A stretch of DNA of 64,000 bases. Origin: Isoetes taiwanensis (Eukaryota > Streptophyta > Lycopodiopsida > Isoetales > Isoetaceae). Positions within the stretch are counted from its first letter, which is position 1; each line of letters starts with the position of its first letter. The DNA is taken from the NCBI GenBank assembly GCA_021234155.1, contig JAJEKV010000048.1:436001-500000 (forward strand). The letters are read 5' to 3'. This document shows, piece by piece, positions 20,511 to 32,630 of the stretch. Position numbers and translations under genes: made by a program. The notes beneath the pieces were generated by a model, which did no database searches, was not told the origin of the DNA, and worked only from the letters and a program-made list of their open reading frames with translations.

Positions 20511-22870
20511 GAACTCCGCCCATCATGTGGAACCCCCAAGCGGTCGGATAGGATAAAGGGCCAAAAAAGAAGGGAGAGGAACAAAAGAGGGTCACGTCGG
20601 ATGGAGGATCGAGGGAGATGATAAGAAGGGTAGAAATCGGTATTTGAAGGATAGTGGCCGGGGCATGCGAGCGGAAGGCGAAGCGAGCTAAAGAAATCGT
20701 GACGGCCAGCGGCAAATTAGTCACGCTTTGAATGACGAATAAGAAGATCCACATCGCGATAAGGAAAAAGAAAGATCATCACTAATCGAGGGCAAGGGCC
20801 TCCGAGATCATAAAAAAAAGTGGCAAAGGAAATGGCCTTGGCCTTGGGCGAGAGGGAAAAGAAGCTGAGATCGCATAAAGTGGAGAACAATCGGCCCGAA
20901 CATGCCGAAGGCGAGAGAGGAAGAAAGCAATGAGAGGGCGGCGTGGCTAAAAGTAGACTAACGAGCCAACGAGGTTAAAAAAGGTAAAATGGTATGGGAG
21001 GGAAGGTTGAAAAAGTTGATGAAAAAGGATATGGCCGTAATGTAAGAAATGGATGAGGGCTACATCCGAGGATGATGAAGAGAAGCAAAAAAGGCTAACA
21101 ACAAAAGGCGGAAGCCGGAAGATAAGGAAATGCGATGTAGACTGACACCAAAACAACAAAGCGTGAACATAGCCAAGTAAACCAAAAGAGTAGATGGGGC
21201 ATGGGAGGAAAACTAAAGGCAAAAGTCGCAAAGAAAAAGGGAACCTCCCGGGGGGAGAGCAAGCGAGAAGTATTTGTCACAACAACAAAAAAGACCATGT
21301 TAACTTCATTCAAATTGACAACGAAAAACATAAGAGCTACATGGCCGGACACCCAACAAAAGGGTCGTAGAAAGATGTGGCAATAAAGCCAAAGAAAATG
21401 CATCAAAAAGAATTGCGTTAATAAAAGAGCGTAAGACCGCCATGTATATAACATGCTTGTATATAACAACGTAAGACACGCCATGTCTAGATAAAGAGAA
21501 GCAAAAAAGGAAAAAAAATGATCCAATAGAAACCCATGTATGAAAAATCTCAATGTGGTACCAAATGCAATATGCATCATATCCGGATAAAGTTAAATAG
21601 CAACAAAGATGCACAAATTAGAATGTGCCCAATACAATACCTTGTGGACAACAACGTGGGACACCCTATATCTAAATAAAGAGAAGCATAAAATGAAAGA
21701 TAATCCAATATAAAGCCATGTCGAAAAATCTCTGCGCAAAGGCTAAACGCAATATGCATCTATCTAGATAAAGCCAAATAGCAAATATGCCAAAGATATG
21801 TAATGAGACGAGAAACCAAGCGAAAGCCTGGAGAGAAGGAAGTTGAAGAAGAAGAGCCGAAACTGCTATGGGCGACATCAGCTCAATGACTCAAAAAGGG
21901 AGGAACATTGAGAACAAAAACAATGAAAAGAAAAGGACGCCGCCACGATGATGAATCGAAGGAAGGGCCCGCATAGTTGACTGATTTGAATACAAATCTC
22001 GGGATCAAGTCCATGAATGGGGCTACGGACGAAGTCCAAGAATGTGGCTATTATCCTTCCGGAACCTCGTGGCCAATATCTAGAGGGATATAAGTCAACA
22101 AAGGAACCCCTCATCATGGATCCCCAAAAGAATAAACAATAACGATAATTAAGAAGGAAGAATAACAAGTAACCAGATAATAAGGCAAAGAGGAAAAACT
22201 TATTTAATAGGAATGCAAAAATGCATAGACATAAAGATCGAACGAGAAACATGGAGATGTTGAGTAGAGTCGCACACCACGTAACGAGAGGACGAGGGAC
22301 CGCCAAAGAACCGGTGAGTACGAACCTCAACATGTGGACCCCGTGACATCGAAAGCAAAAAAACGGAGGAAACGGGGAAGAATGATAAAAACTAGGGGCT
22401 AAAAGAACATGAAAAGTCAACCATGTCTAATAAAGCAACGTCTCGAAACTTACACAATGAGTATGTAATATCATATATAGGGAGCAAAGCTATGCACGAA
22501 AAATCAGCCTACTACTTAACATGACAAAGTGGAGCTAACGAAAACCTAAGAAGCTCCCAAATCCATAAATTGGTACATCAACAATATCACCCGTCACCCA
22601 TGTTCCGAATAGAAAATATAACTTCATGAAGCAACAAATAAGTGCGCTTAATCAATGAACAAAGGAACCAACAAACACTAGAGCTCCCTAATAATCATGC
22701 CAAAAAGAAGAAAAATCTTAAACACAACCCCCAAATATTCAAAACCCAAGATTCGGACCAAAACCAAATATAGAATATACATATAAGAAATTTAGCCACA
22801 AAGGAGAAAGAGGTGGAAAATATGTCACAAAATACTACCAACCCTTCTAATGTTAGCATATTGTTTCGTT
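20501..22870 (-). repeat. Right arm of the large palindrome (blocks F, E, D)
   Basis: A-rich inverted copy of 18036-20500. The centre near 20500 has two copies of CATCATGTGGAAC facing the left arm's GTTCCACATGATC. The right arm ends where C begins (22870), mirroring the C/D border near 18035. Confidence 0.85.
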
Positions 22871-25439
22871 AGAATTATATCCTACCCTTAACCATAACCG
22901 GTCAATATTGCCTTGACTATTCTCCGGTTCTTAATTTCCACGGTTCTTATCATCTCCTCGATCCTCCGCTTCGGGCCCTTTTTCCGTTCTTCTCCTTCCT
23001 CTTTCGCCCCTTATCCTATCCGACCGCCTGTGGTGGCGGGATTGCCTTCTTGCTAGCTGGTTTGATCCATCTCGGATATAGTACTCATTACGCTTTCGTC
23101 GCGGGGCCCTCGCAGCTAGCCGCTTGGATCCATCTCGATATAGTACTCATTACGCTCTTCGTTGCCATGGGCCTCGGCGGTGCGGCGGGGTTTCCACATG
23201 ATCTCAAGGCGGCGCTCACGCAGTTTTGTTTAAGGATTTGTCATGCAATTTGATTCGTGCCATTTTTCCTTATTCCATTTGTCTCGGAACCAGAACACTT
23301 TATATGCGGGGATTTTTTACCTCGAAGGTGCGCATAAGGTAATTTCTTGTTTGTTGATTTCATTTTTTAGCTCCTTTTTGCTAAAGTTATTTGTGATGCA
23401 TTTGGTCACCGTTGCAATACGTTGTGGGTTCATTCTGTCATTTGGTGATTTCTCCTTAATGTTGGGTTGTATCTTGCAACTTTGAGCTATATCTTTGTGG
23501 ACATGTATGGTGTACCTTATGGGCATTGAGTTTTGAGTATCAGGGGGGAGCATGTCTTCTTTTCTTTTGATGCGCTTCATCGAATATTTTCTTCGTTCTT
23601 TGCTCACCGGGTTCTTTGTTTCCTATATTCTGGGTCTCATATTGCTTCTCTTCGGTGGTCACTTGTTGCATTGCATACTTCTTTTACATATTTTCTATTG
23701 GTTTACAGTCATTGGCTCTATCTCAAATTTGTTTTTCCACCACTTTTCCATATATGCATGTATTGGGTTGTCATTTTTGCATTGAGATTTGGCGTGTGGA
23801 TTTGTCTAGTATCATTTACATTTTGATGCGAAGTTCTTGTTACCATTTTGCTATCCTTTTGTTGGACATTTTGTTTCATACTTGGTCTTAAAGCATTTCC
23901 TTTGTTGTTCTGGTACTCCTCACCTCTTGATCTATTATGTTATGGATTGTCATCTCGAGATCTGCCCATTTATTTGTCCCGAGTAAGTTTTTAATGTTTA
24001 TCACGAGTTGCCTTATTTTATATCTAGATGTGGCATTTCCTCACTTGGATATTGGACTCACCTCATTATTTGTACCCGACCCTTGGGCGCTCTCAGCCTC
24101 CATCTCCTCGCTATCCTTGGCCATAACTTTTACCTTTTTCGCTTTCACATTTTAACCTCCTCCTTCAAACATCACCATCTTACCATTCTCTCGACTTGGG
24201 TCTCTTTTACCTATATCCGCGATGTCTTTTCGGCTAGAGAGCAAAGACACGCGATCTCGCAGATGATGTCCTCGCGTCTGGTTGCTTGATTTCCCTTCGT
24301 CCCCTTGTCTTGTGCTTGCCTCTTGACATTCGACCGCCGTGACTTTAGACATTGGTATACTTTGTTTTTATTCTTTGGTCTCGGACACATTTTTTGAGTC
24401 TCCAGATCTTATGCATCTTGCAAATGGAATTGAAGGTTACATTGGAATTGTTTTTCCTTGTGAAAATTGCATTTAGGATATTGTTGGGTCTTTTTTCTAT
24501 GCACTTATTCACACCGTATCTAGTTTTATTGGCGCTTGTATTTTGGCGATGTTCCTTCATAAAACCTTATTTTGCTAGACGCGCCTCGCCATCGCTTTTA
24601 AGGTTGAGTTGTCTTTACGGGCAATCTTCCCCCCCTTCTGCTAACGTTAGCATATTGTTTCGTTGAATTATATCCTACCCTTAACCATACCTTCGGTCAA
24701 TATTGCCTTGACTATCCTCCAGCGCCTAATTTCCACCGGTTCTTATCATCTCCTCAATCCTCCGTCCGGCTGCCCTCTTTTTCTCCTTCCTTTTTAATGC
24801 TCCTTTATCCTATCCGGACCGTTCATGTGATCGCGAATCCTCCGTCTGGGCGGCCCGCTTTTTCCGCTTTCTCCTTCCTCGCTAAGGCCCCTTTATCCTA
24901 TCCAACTGCCCAGATATGGTGGGGATTGCCTTCGCCATCGGCCCGGATCCCTCCGATATATGGTAATGATTCCCGTCATCGCAGCCGCGCGCCGGGAGTT
25001 CCATTACGTGATGTCGCTAGCGCCGACTCACGGCCGCTATTTCTTCTTCTCATTCTCAAGCTTCAATACACCCTACTAACACTTGGAGGTTTCCCCGCGA
25101 CGGGCTTTATAGTTGGCGAAGTTCTCTCGGTAGTCGGCCGGTTTTGTGTCTATTAAGTAGTCCCTTCCTTGGGAATAAAGATCGACCGCCATCGATCGAC
25201 GACATTCTGAAGGGACGAGTTCCTCATATCAGGACCCTCTTTTCGGCACCGGTTAGAAAGGCGCTTCTCAAGAGTTCTTCTTCCTTCTATTTCCGCTGTT
25301 TCCCTCCCTTCCCACCCCTATGTGGGGGTCTCAAGGCTTTTGTCTACATTTGTTGTTCATGCACTATTATTGTTCTTTACCTTTGAGTGTTGTCTTATCA
25401 TGGTTTCTTTTTCATCAGCATTATGTTGCATTCTTTTCC

Positions 25440-25535
25440 ACCGCGTGATGCCGCTTTCACTTTGAGGGCACCTGATATTTTCATAATAGTTTTCCACTGG
25501 ATGGGGTGATGCTTTCCACCTTAGGGGTGACGCTT
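25440..25535 (-). repeat. Hairpin cluster 1
   Basis: Small inverted repeats of the form CACC, short loop, GGTG, preceded by GCAT or GCGT on the minus strand. Seen here as TTTCCAC...GGGGTGATGC and TTCCACC...GGGGTGACGC on the + strand. Confidence 0.6.
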
Positions 25536-25844
25536 ATTTCTTTCTGTTGTGTTCTCTTTCGGCTCATATTTGGGACTTTCTTTGGTGCGGGGTGGTTTCT
25601 CCGCCGGGCATGTTGTTTTTCTCTAACCTTTTCACGGTGTTTTAGGGTTCTTTTGTGGTGCTTGCAGGATTTCGTTTTGCTGGGGTCCCGTTTCTATTTC
25701 ACGCCACCCACAAAACCCATTTCCCCGCACTTCTCCATGTCACACCTCCGCGGTTTTTGGTTTGCCCGGGGTCCTGCTTGATTCGCGCTTGCCATCAACC
25801 TCTTGTTATCCAGCAACACATTTGAGGCTATTGGCTTAATTATT

Positions 25845-26075
25845 TTCATTAGGGTTTTCCTCGAAAACCCGAAAAGGGCGGGTTTTTATCCCGATGAGAA
25901 GTTGTCGCCATTATCCTTCTATCTTGCCTGGCGCATGTTGTTCGCTTGTGGGGTAGTTCGACATTGTTACCCCAAAAGAAAATGTGCTAAGGCATTATAG
26001 GAGGGCAATGGCGATACAAGTTCTCAGCCTGGATAAAAACCTCGCTTTTCGGGTTTCGAGGAAACCCTAATGAGA
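25845..26075. repeat. Head-to-head inverted junction in unit 1
   Basis: GGTTTTCCTCGAAAACCCGAAAAGGG...AGAAGTTGTCGCCAT on the left arm is answered by ATGGCGATACAAGTTCTC...GGGTTTCGAGGAAACCC on the right. The arms are about 65 bases with a spacer of about 95 bases, and homology continues outward through both H blocks. Confidence 0.8.
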
Positions 26076-26373
26076 AATGGTCGCCACCAACCCCGAATGT
26101 GCCGCCTTAGAGAACAGAGAAACCGGACGAGAGCCAAGGCAAACACAAAGCACCCCAAACAACAAAAAAAACCCCATGTAACAACGAGGATGACGAATGG
26201 AAACCAAAGGGACCCCAACAAACCGTGGAAGATAGTGAAAACTCGCAATACCAAAACTGAAAAACACCAGAAGAGTTAGAGAAACAAGCCTAGCCATAAA
26301 AAAGAATCAGATCAAGAAAGCCGGAAGATATAAGGCATAAAAATAGACAGAAAAAAGAGCATAACAAAAAGAT

Positions 26374-26475
26374 AGCATCACCGATAAGGTGGAAAAGCAT
26401 CACCCGCCGGTGGAAAACATGATAGATAAAGATGCATCACCCTCAAGGTGGAAATAAACAAAGATCACCGCGGCA
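26374..26475 (+). repeat. Hairpin cluster 2
   Basis: Four successive GCATCACC/GGTGGA hairpins with differing loops (GATAA, CGCC, CTCAA, and a degenerate fourth), spaced about 25-45 bases apart. They occupy the same place within block H as clusters 4 and 6. Confidence 0.7.
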
Positions 26476-26805
26476 GGAGAAAACACGTAAAAATGCCAAG
26501 GAAACAAAGAACAAGGAAAAAGCGACACCCACGGGTGAAAAACAACAAAGAGGGCAAGAACCAATACTAATACAAATGAAAAGACGCATTACCACGCCCA
26601 CGCAATAGGCGGGAAGGGAGGAAGCTACGAAAGAAGAAAATGTCATTGCTTGGAGAAGACGCCGATAACCGCCCGAGAATGGAACCAGCTTCTAATTTGG
26701 GGCTCGTCCTTTCTGAATGGCGATCCGGATGGCTCGGATCGATGGGATTCTGGGAAAGGACTGGGCGCGAGACACAAACCGCCGACTACCAAAGGACTTC
26801 CTTAA

Positions 26806-26813
26806 CTATAAAA
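26806..26813 (+). promoter_or_regulatory. TATA-like box in block H
   Basis: CTATAAAA, preceded by GGACTTCCTTAA and followed about 30 bases later by CTCCGTGTGTTGAG. The whole module recurs at 32623, 40112, 52347 and 53354 on the + strand and inverted near 25105 and 30943, always on the A-rich strand. Confidence 0.45.
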
Positions 26814-29800
26814 CCCAGCGCGCGAAACCTCCGTGTGTTGAGTTGGGTCGCCAAGCACATAGCGAGAGTGAGAAGAAGAGGGCGCCAACGACCGTGAGTG
26901 CGCGCTGCAAAGATCATGTGGAACTCCCCGAAGCGGCAGCGGGGCCCCTCCGCGACGAAAGAGAAAACCATATCCGGATGGATTCAAGCCGATAGCAAGA
27001 AGACACTCCCCGCCGCCACCCCGAAGCAAATGGATAGGATAAAGGACGAAAAAAGAAGAAGGAGAGGAACGAAAAAGAGGGGGCCGGATGGAGGATCGAG
27101 GAGATGATAAGAACCGGGGAAATCAGGGCTGAAGGATAGTGACAGGCATGCGAACGAAGGCAAGCGAGCTAAAGAAATCGTCGACATCGCCGCCAAATTG
27201 GTCACGCTTTGAATGACTTAATAAGAAGATCCACATGCGATAAGGAAAAAGAAAGATCACGCCAATTGAGGGCAAGGGCTTCCCGAGATGCGCAAAAAGC
27301 CGCAAAGGAAACTACACCGATGGGCAAAGGCCGTAGAGGGAAAAGAAGAAACGCAGGATGCGCAGTGGAGAACAATCGAGTTAACATGCCGAGGGTGGAG
27401 AGGAAGAAAGGTACGAGGAGGGCGAAGCGGATTTAAAAAGTAGACTAACGAAAGCCAACGAGGTTAAAGGTAAAATGGCGGAGAGGGAAGGTTGAAAAGT
27501 TGATGAAAAGGATATGGTCGCCGAGGTCAAGAAATGGATGAGGCTTTACATCCGAGGATGATGAAGAGAAGCAAAAAGGCCAAAGAACAACAAAAGGAGA
27601 AGCTGGAAGATAAGGAACAAAGATGTAGATCGCACCAAGCAACAAAGCCGCAAGCGGAACATAGCGGAAGTAAGCCAAAAGAGTAGATGGGGCATGGGAG
27701 GAAAAACTAAAGGCAAAGTCGCGAAAGAAAAAGGGAACCTCGGGGGTGAGCAAGCGAAGTAGCTGTCACAACAACAAAAAGACCATGTTAACTTCATTCA
27801 AATTGACAACTAAAAACATAAAGAGATACATGATCGCCGACACCCAAAGAAAGGTCGCCGAAGATGTGGCAATAAAGCCAAAGAAAATGCATCAAAAACG
27901 TAAATTGCTAATAAAGAACGTGAAGACACGCCATGTATATAACAGCTTGTATATAACAACGTGAAGACACGCCATGTCTAGATAAAGAGAAGCAAAAAGG
28001 AAAAAAAAAATGATCCAATAGAAACCCATGTCGCAAAATCTCAATGTGGTACCAAATGCAATATGCATCATATCCGAGATAAAGTTAAATAGCAAACACC
28101 ATGCACAAATTAGAATGTGCCCAATACAATACCTTGTGGACAACAACGTAGGACACCCCATATCTAAATAGGAGAGAAGCATAAAATGAAAGATAATCAA
28201 TATAAAGCCATGTCGAAAAATCTCAATGCGTAAAGGCCAAACGCATAATATGCATCCTATCTAGATAAAGCCAAATAGCAAATATGCCAAAGATATGTAA
28301 TGAGGCGAGAACCAAAGCCGGAAAGCAAGCCGTGGAGAGAAAAGCCGAAGTTGAAGAAGAAGAGCTCAAACCTACCGCTATGGATGGCATCACCAGCTCA
28401 ATGACTGAAAAGGGAGGGAACATTAGAGAACAAAAACAATGAAAAGAAAAGGACACCGCCACGATGATGAATCAAGGAAGGGCCCGCATAGTTGACTGAT
28501 TTGAATACAAATGCCGGACCGAAGTCCGTGAATGGGGCTACGGACCGAAGTCCAAGAATGTGGCTTTCAAAACCCAGTATCGGACCAAACCAAATATAGA
28601 ATATACATATAAGAAATTTAGCCACAAAGGAGAAAGAGGTGGAAAATATGTCACAAAATACTACCAACCCTTCTAATGTTAGCATATTGTTTCGTTAGAA
28701 TTATATCCTACCCTTAACCATAACTTCTGGTCAATATTGCCTTGACTATTCTCCAAATGCCTAATTTCCACCGTTCTTATCATCTCCTCGATCCTCCGAT
28801 TCGGCCCTCTTTTCCGTTCTTCTCCTTCCTTCCTCTTTACGCCCCTTATCCTATCCATTTTGCGCCTGTGGTGGCGGGATTGCCTTCTTGCTAGCGGCTT
28901 GGATCCATCTCGATATAGTACTCATTTCCGCTTTCGGTGGGCATGGGCCCCTCGGCAGCAGCGGCTTGATCCATCTCGATATAGTACTCATTCGTCGCTT
29001 TCGCTTCCGGCAACCGACGCTTCCTGCATCGGGGTTCCATATGATGTCGCAGCGCGCTCCACGGTTTGTTTAAGGGGATTTGTCATGCAATTTGATTCGG
29101 TGCCGATTTTTTCCTTATTCCATTTGTCTCGAACCAGAACACTTTATATCGCGATTTTTTACCTCGGCTAAAGGTCGATAAGGTAATTTTTGTTTGTTGA
29201 TTTCATTTTTAGCTCCTTTTGCTAAAGTTATTTGTAGATGCATTTGGTCACCATTGCACACGTTGTGGGTTCATTACGTCATTTGTGATTTCTCCTTAAT
29301 GTTGGGTTGTATCTTGCAACTTTGAGCTATATCTTTGTGGACATGTATGGTGTACCTTATGGGCATTGAGTTTTGAGTATCAGGGGGGAGCATGTCTTCT
29401 TTTCTTTTGATGCGCTTCATCGAATATTTTCTTCGTTCTTTGCTCACCGGGTTCTTTGTTTCCTATATTCTCGGTCTCATATTGCTTCTCTTCGGTGGTC
29501 ACTTGTTGCATTGCATACTTCTTTTACATATTTTCTATTGGTTTACAGTCATTGGCTCTATCTCAAATTTGTTTTTCCACCACTTTTCCATATATGCATG
29601 TATTGGGTTGTCATTTTTTGCATTGAGATTTATGTGGATTTGTCTAGTATCATTTACATTTTGATGCGAGTTCTTGTTCTGTTTTGCTATCCTTTTGTTG
29701 GACATTTTGTTTCATACTTGGTCTTAAAGCATTTCCTTTGTTGTTCTGGTACTCCTCACCTCTTGATCTATTATGTTATGGATTGTCATCTCGAGATCTG

Positions 29801-30942
29801 CCCATTTTATTTGTCCCGGTAAGTTTTTAATGTTTATCACGAGTTGCCTTATTTTATATCTAGATGTGGCATTTCCTCACTTGATATTGGACTCACCTCA
29901 TTATTTGTACCCGAAGGCTTGGCCCTCCATCTCCTCGCTATCCTTGGCCATAACTTTTACCTTTGACTTCGTTTCACATTTTAACCTCCTCCCTTCAAAC
30001 ATCACCATCTTACCATTCTCGACTTGGGGTCTTTTTACCTATATCCGCGATGTCTTTTCGGCTAGGCGGCACGCGATCCGCGCATGATGTCCTCGTGCCC
30101 GTGGTTGCTTGATTTCCCTTCGTCCCCTTGTCTTGTGCTTGCCTCTTGATATATTCGACCTTTGCACTTTAGACATTGGTATACTTTGTTTTTATTCTTT
30201 GGTCTCGGACACATTTTTTGAGTCGGTATCTTATGCATCTTGCAAATGGAATTGAAGGTTACATTGGAATTGTTTTTCCTTGTGAAAATTGCATTTAGGA
30301 TATTGTTGGGTCTTTTTTCTATGCACTTATTCACACCTGGTATCTAGTTTCTTATTGGCAGTTTGTATTTTGGCTTATGTTCCTTCATGTACCCTATATT
30401 TGCTAGACGCCTCTGGCCATCGCTTTTAAGGTTGAGTTGTCTTCTGGGCAATCTTCCCCTTACGCTAACGTTAGCATATTGTTTCGTTGAATTATATCCT
30501 ACCTTTAACCATACCTTTCGTCAATATTGCCTTGACTATCCTCCGGCCCTAATTTCCACCGGTTCTTATCATCTCCTCAATCCTCGCCCTGGCCCTCTTT
30601 TTTTCTCCTTCCTTTTACGTTTCCTTATCCTATCGGACCGCTGCCCATGTGTGATCGCAATCCTCCGGCCGGGGCTTTCCGTTCTTCTCCTTCCTCCTCA
30701 AGGCCCTTTTATCCTATCCAACCGCGCGCGATATGGTGGGGGATTGCCTTGCCTTCTCGGCACGGATCCCTCTCGATATAATTGCGATTCGCCCGTCAGC
30801 GGTGGGGCCTTTTCGGGATTTGCGGGCGGGGAGTTCCACATGATGCTTCATGGCAAGACTACCGGCCGATTGGCTCTTCTTCTTCTCATTCATAAACTCA
30901 CGGCCCGGCGACCCTACTCAACGCTTGAGGTTTCCTACTCGG

Positions 30943-30949
30943 CTTATAG
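30943..30949 (-). promoter_or_regulatory. TATA-like box, inverted module
   Basis: CTTATAG on the + strand is CTATAAG on the minus strand, with the same flanks (GAGGTTTCC on one side, TTAAGGAAG on the other) as the other modules. The equivalent in unit 1 is CTTTATAG at 25105-25112. Confidence 0.35.
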
Positions 30950-31264
30950 TTAAGGAAGTTCTCGGTATTCAGTAGGTTTGTGTCTATTGCGAAGTCCCTT
31001 CCCGAGAATAGCATCGATCCAGAGCCATCGGTCGACGATACGGGGGGGGAAGCCCTATATCGACCGTTCCTTTTAAACTTCGGTTATGGGCGTCTTCTCA
31101 CAGCAGACTCCTTCTTCTATTTCAAGTTTGCTTCCCTCCCTTCCACCTCATATGTGGGGTGCGTCTTTTGTCTACATTTGTTGTTCATGCACTATTATTG
31201 TTCTTTACCTTTGAGTGTTGCTCTTATCATGGTTTCTTTTCATCAGCATTATGTCGCATTCTTT

Positions 31265-31375
31265 CCACTGCCGGGTGATCTTTTTTTTCACTTTGAGGGT
31301 TACCGCATATTTTTCACATAATAGTTTTCCACCCGTTGGGTGATGCTTTCCAACCTTAGGGGGTGACGCTTATTT
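31265..31375 (-). repeat. Hairpin cluster 3
   Basis: Unit 2 counterpart of cluster 1. The clearest case on the + strand is TTTCCACCCGTTGGGTGATGC, with CCACCC and GGGTGA as stem. Confidence 0.65.
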
Positions 31376-31679
31376 CTTTCGTTGTGTTCTCTTTTCGGCT
31401 CATATTTGGGACTTTCGTGCGGGGTGGTTTCTCCATTCAGCGGGCATGTTGTTTTTCTCTAACCTTTTCACGGGGTGTTTTAGGGTTCTTTTGTGGTGCT
31501 TGCAGGATTTCGTAAGTTTTAGGGTCCTGTTCTATTGCTCACCCGCGGCCCATTTCTCGTACTTCTCCATGTCACACCTCTGCGGTTTTTGCCGTCTGCT
31601 GGGGTCTGCTTGATTGTTTGCCATCAACCCTCTTGTTATCCGGGCAACACATTTTGAGGCTATTGGCGACCCATTTCTC

Positions 31680-31895
31680 AGGGGGTTTTCCTAAAACCGA
31701 AAAGGGCGGGTTTTTATCCCGATGCGAGAAGTTGTCGCCATTATCCTTCTATCTTGCCTGCGCGCATGTTGTCGCTTGGGGTAGTTCGATATTGTTACCC
31801 CAAAAAGAAAATGTGCTAAGGCATTAGGAGGGCAATGGCGACAAGTTCTCATCGGGATAAAACCTCGCTCTTTCGGTTTTCGAGGAAAACCTTAA
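31680..31895. repeat. Head-to-head inverted junction in unit 2
   Basis: Counterpart of 25845-26075. The left arm is at 31680-31740 and the right arm at 31830-31895, with the spacer between them. The GGGATAAAAACC/GGTTTTTATCCC words on the two arms mark the pairing. Confidence 0.8.
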
Positions 31896-32202
31896 TGAGA
31901 AATGGTCGCCACCAACCTCGAATGTGCTAGAGAAAAGAGAAACCGGACGAGCGAAGGCAAACACAAAGCACGACGACCAAACAAACAACGGCCGAAAAAC
32001 CCCATGTAACAACGAGGGATGACGAACGAAAAACCAAAGGACTCCCAAATTTGGTGGAAAGATAGCTTAAATCCCTGCAATACCAAAAACTAAAAACACC
32101 CGTAAAGAGTTAGAGAAACCTAGCCATAAAAAGAATCGGTGATCAAGAAAGCCGAAGATATAAGGCATAAAATAGACGTAAAAAGAGCATAACAAAAAAG
32201 AT

Positions 32203-32310
32203 AGCATCACCCATAAGGTGGAAAAGCATCACCAAATGGTGGAAAACATGATAGATAAAGATGCATCACCCTCAAGGTGGAAATAACAAAGATCACCAAG
32301 CAGCGGAGAA
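32203..32310 (+). repeat. Hairpin cluster 4
   Basis: Loops CATAA, AAAT and CTCAA inside CACC/GGTG stems. The fourth member is degenerate, as in cluster 2. Confidence 0.7.
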
Positions 32311-32622
32311 AACACGTAAAAATGCCAAGGAAACAAAGAACAAGGAAAAGCTTTAATAACCCACGTGAAAAAAACAAAGAGGGCAAGAACCAATACTAAT
32401 ACAAATGAAAAAGACGCATAACGCCACGGCGGGCGGGAAGGGAGGGAAGCTACGAGAAAGAAGAAAATGCCGCCAGGAGAAGACGCCATAACCGCCCGAA
32501 TGGAACTAGCCTAATATAGGGCTCGCCCTTTCCCGAATGGCGATCCGATGGCTCTGATCGCATGGGATTCGGGAAAGGACTACGAGACACAAAACCGCCG
32601 CACTACCAAAGGACTTCCTTAA

Positions 32623-32630
32623 CTATAAAA
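32623..32630 (+). promoter_or_regulatory. TATA-like box in block H of unit 2
   Basis: CTATAAAA with flanks nearly identical to those at 26806 over about 60 bases, followed by CTCGTGTGTTGAGTTGGG. Confidence 0.45.

Larger units (their letters stand above)
22871..28680. repeat. 5.8-kb tandem unit 1
   Basis: Block order is C+, B+, X+ (24010-24650), G+ (24650-25130), H+ (25150-25967), then after a head-to-head junction H- (to 26900), F- (to 27430), E- (to 28560) and a short D-. Matching landmarks in unit 2 are displaced by about 5800-5840 bases, for example 23533 against 29373 and 25811 against 31643. Most of D is deleted here relative to unit 2. Confidence 0.85.

Noticed and set aside
21878-22420. 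Open frame of 180 codons in the palindrome arm
   Set aside because: Inverted and direct copies (18500-18900, 34180-34640) carry shifts and stops, and there is no recognisable domain.
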